A stretch of 18,472 nt of DNA from NCBI GenBank assembly GCA_035651115.1, contig DASRGL010000012.1:1-18472 (forward strand), read 5' to 3'. Position numbers and translations under genes: made by a program. Source of the DNA: DASRGL01 sp035651115 (GTDB lineage: Bacteria > Armatimonadota > Chthonomonadetes > Chthonomonadales > Chthonomonadaceae). Each line of letters opens with the position of its first letter. Position 1 is the stretch's first letter. The notes under the pieces are model-generated. The model saw only the letters and a list, made by a program, of their open reading frames with translations. It had not been told where the DNA came from and did not search any database. This document shows, in pieces, positions 14,330 through 18,472 of this stretch.

Positions 14330-15687
14330 GCGCGTTTCCCCTGATCCAGGTTATAGATGGTTCCCACGATGGTCTTCTCCACGTCCGCGCCGCCGCTCTG
14401 GATAGCCTGCATCGCCGCCTCGACCTCCTGCGCCCGCGCGGTCTGCCCGGCCTGCATCAGAATGGTGCGCGTCTTCTGCAACTCCTGCATCGCGCCCATC
14501 GCCGTCATCTGCTGCGTCCGCATTCCCATCATCGTGCGCTGCAAGTTCTGCGACGCCTGCGCGATCTCCAGCTCGTTGCGCACCACCTGGTTGACGTTCG
14601 CGGCGAGCAGGCTCCGGTCGTTGGTGAACTCGAACACGCAGTCCGCGCCGATCCGCTCTGTGCGGTTATTCACCACGTCCTCGTACATTACCTCTACTTT
14701 CGCCACGCGAAAGATTCCGGGCGGATGCCGGTCGAACTCCAGCTCGGCCAGCACCGTGCGGACGGTTCCCCGCTCGATGTCCGGCACGACGACCTCGATA
14801 GCGCGCGGCTGGAAGGTCGGCTGCTGCCCGTAGACCTGGCGCACGTTGGCCCAGCGCGAGAGCAGGAAGCGCACGCGCACGTTCTTGGCAACGATGGTCA
14901 TCAGCGTTTCGAGTTCACGGCGGAAGACTTCCGGCAGCAGGTCGGGGCGCTGGATATAGTAGTAGTTGCCGCCGCTGCGCCGCGCGATGCCGGCCATCAA
15001 CTCCTCGTTGTACTCGCTGCCGAAGCCGAGCGCCGTGATGGAGATGCCGCGCGTCTTCTGCTCGGCCACCTGCTGCACGATGGAGTTGAAATCCTTGAGT
15101 CCCGCCGTCGGCTCGCCATCGGTGAGGAGGAGGACACGATGCACGTAGCCGGGAGCCTGCGCCATGACGGACGAAATCTGCATACAGCCCGCGACCAGGC
15201 CATCGTAGAGGTTGGTGGTGTTGCCGACTTCGAGGCGATGGATATGCTCCTTGACCAGCGCCTTGTTGACGATGCGGCGCGCGGGCATCAGCACGTCCAC
15301 CTGCTCCTCGAACGTGACGATGGAGAGAATATCGTTCGGCTCCAGCATATCCACGACGAAATCGCAGGCGCGCTTGACATATTCGAGCGGCTCGCCCTCC
15401 ATGCTGCCGGAGCGGTCAATGCAGAGGCAGATGTTGATGGGCGCGCGGCGTCCCAACTGCTGCCCCGTCGCCTTCAGCACGACGAGGGCGTTGTCGCGGG
15501 AGACTTCCGGGGCCATCGCGTAGCGGTTGCCGGGGATGCACTCGACTTCGAGCGTCTGCAGGGGCGCGTGCAGCACCGTGCGCATCGGGTCTGCGCCCAT
15601 CTGCGTCGGCGAGACGCCCATCTGCGTGGGCGCAACCCCGGACGGCATTCCCGTCTGTCCGCCCATCAACTGCGTGCGGTCTTCCAT
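14326..15687 (-). CDS. VWA-domain protein with TQ-rich N-terminus
   Basis: 453 residues. The N-terminal 40 are low-complexity with TQ at 5, 21 and 28 (EDRTQLMGG, PTQMG twice). The von Willebrand A domain is about 83-270 with an intact MIDAS: DRSGSM (D91, S93, S95), GNTTNL (T158) and LLTDGEPT (D190). A beta-rich region (about 270-355) follows, then a helical tail with a Met-rich stretch, RTMMGMRTQQMTAMGAM. It is soluble and should bind a protein partner through a metal ion. ATG at 15687 is chosen, with AGGAG 10 bases upstream; a GTG two codons earlier is closer to it. The frame is open further upstream only through repeat R4. The stop overlaps the FHA gene by four bases, so the two products are probably made together. 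Confidence 0.9.
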   Translation of the reverse strand: MEDRTQLMGGQTGMPSGVAPTQMGVSPTQMGADPMRTVLHAPLQTLEVECIPGNRYAMAPEVSRDNALVVLKATGQQLGRRAPINICLCIDRSGSMEGEPLEYVKRACDFVVDMLEPNDILSIVTFEEQVDVLMPARRIVNKALVKEHIHRLEVGNTTNLYDGLVAGCMQISSVMAQAPGYVHRVLLLTDGEPTAGLKDFNSIVQQVAEQKTRGISITALGFGSEYNEELMAGIARRSGGNYYYIQRPDLLPEVFRRELETLMTIVAKNVRVRFLLSRWANVRQVYGQQPTFQPRAIEVVVPDIERGTVRTVLAELEFDRHPPGIFRVAKVEVMYEDVVNNRTERIGADCVFEFTNDRSLLAANVNQVVRNELEIAQASQNLQRTMMGMRTQQMTAMGAMQELQKTRTILMQAGQTARAQEVEAAMQAIQSGGADVEKTIVGTIYNLDQGKRA

Positions 15688-15705
15688 CGTCACGGCTCTC
15701 CTTTT

Positions 15706-15914
15706 ACCTAACCCCCCGTCCCCCTTCTCTGGCCGTTCGTTCCTCACTAGGGAAGGGAGTGACGACAGCAGGTGCGTTTGCTTGCAGGCTGCCCTTCCCA
15801 CAAGGCGGGAAAGCCAGGACCCGATACAACGGTGAAGGCTCCCGACACCTCCTTCCCTAGCGCCAACGATAAAGCCTGTTGGCGCGGGCAGGGAAGGGGG
15901 ACGGGGGGTTAGGT
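15706..15914. repeat. Palindromic element R4 with nested hairpins
   Basis: ACCTAACCCCCCGTCCCCC starts a 22-base arm at 15706-15727, exactly reverse complementary to 15893-15914. Nested inside are CTAGGGAAGG (15747-15756) with its complement at 15851-15860, and CGCCAAC/GTTGGCG at 15861-15867 and 15878-15884. The outer edge touches the TGA stop of the membrane FHA gene (15915-15917) with no base between. The other edge lies 18 bases before the VWA start and leaves just the ribosome site. No coding signal inside. Confidence 0.8.
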
Positions 15915-17504
15915 TCATTCAAAGCGAAACTTGCTGGACCCGAACTGCACGATGTCGCCGGGAACCAGCACCTGCATACTGATGCGCATCCCGTTCACAA
16001 AGGTTCCATTGGCGGAGCCGTTGTCATAGACGACGAGATCGCCCCCTTCGTTGCGGACGGAAGCATGGTTGCGGGAGACGGTATGATCCGCCGACAGGAC
16101 GATATCCCGGCCCGGTTCGCGTCCGAGTGAAAGATTCTGGCCTGTCAGCAGAAAAACCTCCCCGGTATAGGGGCCTTCGATCCCCACGATGCGTGGCATA
16201 TCCGATCCTCCTCTGGGTACTGCTCCCATGTTGCCCATCGCCGGTGCGCCCGGGCTGGCATACGGCGAGCCGGGGACGCCCGCGCCATAGCCGCTCATCC
16301 CTGCGCCTGCTGCCGGATAGCCGCCGACGGCGGCGGGAGGCGGCGCAGTCATCGCGTTGGCCGGAGGAGCCGCCGGACTTCCGACCACCGTGCAGAGACA
16401 GGCTCCCGCCGCGTTTTTGGCCGCGCCGCAGAAGGGACAGACATTTCCTGACACGACCGCCGTGCCGACCGGCGCGGTCGCTTTCGGCTTCGGCGCATCC
16501 ACCGCAGGCCGCGCGATCTTACTGGCCGTCGCTTTCTCGCGGAATAGAATCTGATGCGAACCGATCTGGATCATATCGCCGTCGCGCAGGAGGAGTTCGC
16601 CGCCGGGCGGAACCTGCTGCCCGTTGACGATGGTTCCTATGGGCGTACCGGCATCAATGAGCGTGTGCCGGTTGCCGTCGGCGCGGATGGCGGCGTGCTG
16701 CACGCCCACGCGCGGATCGCCGTAGAGCGGCACGTCGCACCGCTCGTCCCGCCCCAACAGGTTCATCTGTTTGGAGAGAATGAAGTCCTTGCCCTCGTTG
16801 CGCCCGGCCAGCACGCGCACCCACGCCTGCTTCATCAACTCCTGGACGAGGCCGATGGCGAAGCCGGTCAGCGCGCCGATGGCGGTGAACCCGACCATAC
16901 GGCTGGCGCCGCCGGTGTCGCGCACGCCGGACATGCCGACCGCTTCCTGTGTCGGCGCGAGAAGATAGGCCAGAATATCGAAGACCGCGCCGCCGACGAA
17001 CCCGCCCAGGAAGCCGCCGATGGCTCCCTGCCAGATGCGCTTGGGAGTCCGGGTGGCGATGGCCGATCCGACACCGAGGCCCAGGCCCATCAGCGCCCAA
17101 CCGAACGCGCGCGCGATGACCTGGCGCGTGAAGCTAAAAAGGCTCAAGTTGCCTTCGATGGACTCGCCGCCGAGCGCATCGTAGGCCCGGTTGCCCATAT
17201 AGAGGCCGATATAGCCGAACAGAAAACCGGTTACGGCTCCGATCACCGCGCCTTCCAGCAGCTTACGGCGTTTCCCCTCCACAAAGCCGTCTACCGCCCC
17301 CAGGCAGAGGCCGATGAACCCACCGACGCAGAGCATGAGGGTACGGACTTCTTCGACGGTCAGCCCGATGGAGACCGCGCCCTGCCCCGGCAGCGCGCCC
17401 GGCATCACCTTGCCGCCGTAGTTGATCAGGCTCTCCTGGAGCAGCCAGCCTATGAAGCCGCCGATGGCCCCGGCGACCAGTCCCACGAACATGCGCGACC
17501 TCAC
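15915..17504 (-). CDS. Multi-pass membrane protein with two FHA domains and a Cys cluster
   Basis: 529 residues. Residues 1-225 hold five or six glycine-rich hydrophobic segments (such as VAGAIGGFIGWLL and GAIGGFLGGFVGGAVF). FHA 1 is about 239-323: it keeps GRDE but has GVQHA instead of S-R-x-H and lacks the S-N-G-T asparagine, so phospho-binding is doubtful. A Cys cluster, CPFCG...CLC (C356, C359, C369, C371), and a Gly/Ala/Pro linker follow. FHA 2 (about 437-529) is complete: G461-R462, S477-R-x-H480, SANGT with N499. It is membrane-anchored with cytoplasmic readers. GTG at 17504 has AAAGGAG 8 bases upstream; ATG at 17492 is the alternative. Confidence 0.88.
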   Translation of the reverse strand: MRSRMFVGLVAGAIGGFIGWLLQESLINYGGKVMPGALPGQGAVSIGLTVEEVRTLMLCVGGFIGLCLGAVDGFVEGKRRKLLEGAVIGAVTGFLFGYIGLYMGNRAYDALGGESIEGNLSLFSFTRQVIARAFGWALMGLGLGVGSAIATRTPKRIWQGAIGGFLGGFVGGAVFDILAYLLAPTQEAVGMSGVRDTGGASRMVGFTAIGALTGFAIGLVQELMKQAWVRVLAGRNEGKDFILSKQMNLLGRDERCDVPLYGDPRVGVQHAAIRADGNRHTLIDAGTPIGTIVNGQQVPPGGELLLRDGDMIQIGSHQILFREKATASKIARPAVDAPKPKATAPVGTAVVSGNVCPFCGAAKNAAGACLCTVVGSPAAPPANAMTAPPPAAVGGYPAAGAGMSGYGAGVPGSPYASPGAPAMGNMGAVPRGGSDMPRIVGIEGPYTGEVFLLTGQNLSLGREPGRDIVLSADHTVSRNHASVRNEGGDLVVYDNGSANGTFVNGMRISMQVLVPGDIVQFGSSKFRFE

Positions 17505-17551
17505 CCTGATCGCTCCTTTTTAGCGATTAGCAGCGGCAGTTGAAACTGCAC

Positions 17552-17624
17552 CTGCAAAAGCACAAAGTCGGCCTGCGCCGACTCCGCATTGGAGTCCGCG
17601 CAGGCGGACTTCGTGCTTTTGCAG
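17552..17624. repeat. Palindromic element R5, long near-perfect hairpin
   Basis: The 33-base arm 17553-17585 pairs with 17591-17623 with three mismatches, plus a C-G pair at 17552/17624 and a 5-base loop. The arms include TGCAAAAGCAC and the mirrored GTGCTTTTGCA. The flanks to about 17527 and 17651 appear to belong to the same dispersed element type (CCGCGAATTCATTCGCCGG). It lies between two FHA genes but over 100 bases from the upstream stop, unlike R1-R4. The remainder of the gap (17652-17730) shows nothing clear. Confidence 0.75.
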
Positions 17625-17730
17625 CCGCGAATTCATTCGCCGGGTTGATCCCCGAACATTCGACTGCCTATACGTAGGAACCGGGGGCCGAAGTTTCCTG
17701 TGAGCCGGGTACGGAACGTCCCTGGACACC

Positions 17731-18472
17731 TTACGCCTCGAAGCGGAAGCGCGTCGTTCCGATCTGCACCTCGTCGCCGGGGCGCAGCGGCTTGGGTTTC
17801 TGGCTGGCGATTCGGATGCCGTTGACATAGGTTCCATTGGAAGAGCCGTCGTCCACCAGAAGAAACTGCCCGTTGTTCGCCTGGATGTGCGCGTGGCGGC
17901 GCGAGGCGGCAGTGTCCTGCGTCAGCGCGACCGCGTTCGCCATGTCGCGTCCGATGTTCGTGAACGGTTCGCTCAACGGGAAGATACTGCCCGTATAGGC
18001 TCCCAGCGTCGCCACCAGGCGCGGCCCGCTGTTCGTTCCGGTCACGGCGACATCAAAGGGGATCGGCTCCGGCGACTTCTTCGGCTTCGACCAGTCCGGC
18101 ATCGCGGGCGGCCCCTCGGCGGCGGTCTGCGGCGCGGGCGCTTTGAGAATGCCCCGGTCTATCAGAATGAAAAGCAGCAGCGCCAGCATGATCGCGCCCA
18201 CCACGATGCTGGTAATGACGCTCAGGAGCGCATTGCTGAGCATACTGCTCCCGGAGGGCGGCGCGCTGGCGGGAACGGCGGGGGCGCCCGTTGGCGCGGC
18301 AGGCGCGGCGGCGACCTCGACCGTCTTCACGCCCGTCCAGTCTTTCGGCACGTCCACCGCCCGGTTCAGCACGAACGCGGAGGTCGTCCTGTCGAAGATG
18401 GCGTTGCTGCTCATGCTGGAAGGCGGCTGCACCCCATCCGTGACGGCGACCGTCAGTTCCTTATCGAGCGGC
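17731..18472 (-). CDS. Membrane-anchored FHA protein (5' end outside window)
   Basis: The frame stays open to the window edge, giving at least 246 residues. The first visible part (PLDKELTVAVTDG ... AFVLNRAVDVP) looks like the end of an extracytoplasmic or VWA-type beta domain, but is too short to name. A Pro/Ala linker leads to one transmembrane helix, SVITSIVVGAIMLALLLFILI. A second linker is followed by a complete FHA domain at the C-terminus: IGRDMANAV, SRRHAHI, SSNGTYVNG and PGDEVQIGTTRFRFE. GTG at 18432 is a possible internal start, but the coding frame and composition continue beyond it, so I treat the gene as cut. The upstream domain may sense something outside while the FHA domain binds phosphothreonine inside. 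Confidence 0.8.
   Translation of the reverse strand, partial: PLDKELTVAVTDGVQPPSSMSSNAIFDRTTSAFVLNRAVDVPKDWTGVKTVEVAAAPAAPTGAPAVPASAPPSGSSMLSNALLSVITSIVVGAIMLALLLFILIDRGILKAPAPQTAAEGPPAMPDWSKPKKSPEPIPFDVAVTGTNSGPRLVATLGAYTGSIFPLSEPFTNIGRDMANAVALTQDTAASRRHAHIQANNGQFLLVDDGSSNGTYVNGIRIASQKPKPLRPGDEVQIGTTRFRFEA

Noticed and set aside
14170..15711. 513-codon plus-strand open frame opposite the VWA gene
   Set aside because: It is rich in His, Arg and Leu, with no motif, and lies exactly over the VWA coding region.
15688..15918. N-terminal extension of the VWA protein
   Set aside because: The frame is open, but this stretch lies in repeat R4, and a good ribosome site precedes the internal ATG at 15687.
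6706..17624. CRISPR array
   Set aside because: The repeats are different palindromes spread between genes, not regularly spaced identical direct repeats.
17652..17730. Small RNA or extra element between R5 and the FHA stop
   Set aside because: A short CCTATACGTAGG palindrome-like stretch is visible, but there is no clear promoter, long stem or terminator to support a call.
8804..18472. Type VI secretion or tellurite-resistance locus
   Set aside because: Kinase, PP2C, FHA and VWA genes occur in such loci, but no tss, Hcp, VgrG, TerB, TerC, TerD or TerZ-like gene is visible.

Overview
The window is a GC-rich bacterial segment coded almost entirely on the minus strand. It most likely comes from Armatimonadota. 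That placement is inferred from two prepilin-like proteins with the H-X9-DG C-terminal motif (common in Armatimonadota and Planctomycetota), a large multi-pass protein resembling DUF6785/DUF6784, the high GC content, and a eukaryote-like Ser/Thr kinase / PP2C / FHA gene set. No rRNA, tRNA, transposase, integrase or CRISPR array is visible.

Left part (1-4788). The 3' end of a plus-strand gene runs tail to tail into a ~676-residue membrane protein with a one-base gap. Next come two copies of a two-gene module: an H-X9-DG pseudopilin followed by a short single-pass membrane protein. A strong hairpin follows each module. The two pseudopilin genes share 71 identical bases over the cleavage/helix region.

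Middle part (4941-8768). This holds a phytanoyl-CoA dioxygenase-like Fe(II)/2-oxoglutarate enzyme, a METTL21/Methyltransf_16-like methyltransferase, a YkuE/YaeI-like metallophosphoesterase and an unrecognised helical protein. The last two lie directly downstream of the kinase and are probably co-transcribed with it.

Right part (8804-18472). This is a dense phospho-signalling island. In transcription order it has a membrane-anchored FHA protein (cut by the window edge), a glycine-rich multi-pass membrane protein with two FHA domains and a Cys cluster, a von Willebrand A (VWA) protein, a zinc-ribbon/double-FHA protein translationally coupled to it, two PP2C phosphatases, and a Ser/Thr kinase with a transmembrane segment and TPR tail. 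Writer (kinase), erasers (PP2C), readers (FHA) and a metal-dependent protein-binding module (VWA) are all present. The low-complexity tails of the VWA and FHA proteins carry repeated Thr-Gln motifs that could be the phospho-sites linking them. The composition recalls the TerY-phosphorylation triad (VWA + PP2C + kinase), but no tellurite-resistance genes are seen and the FHA content is much higher.

Five different palindromic intergenic elements sit between genes of the right and middle parts. Four of them begin at or within a few bases of the stop codon of the upstream gene, and two end within 5-7 bases of the next start codon. This is the most unusual DNA-level feature of the window. No gene-free stretch exceeds 300 bases; the longest are 5760-6035 and 10712-10971, and both are described.
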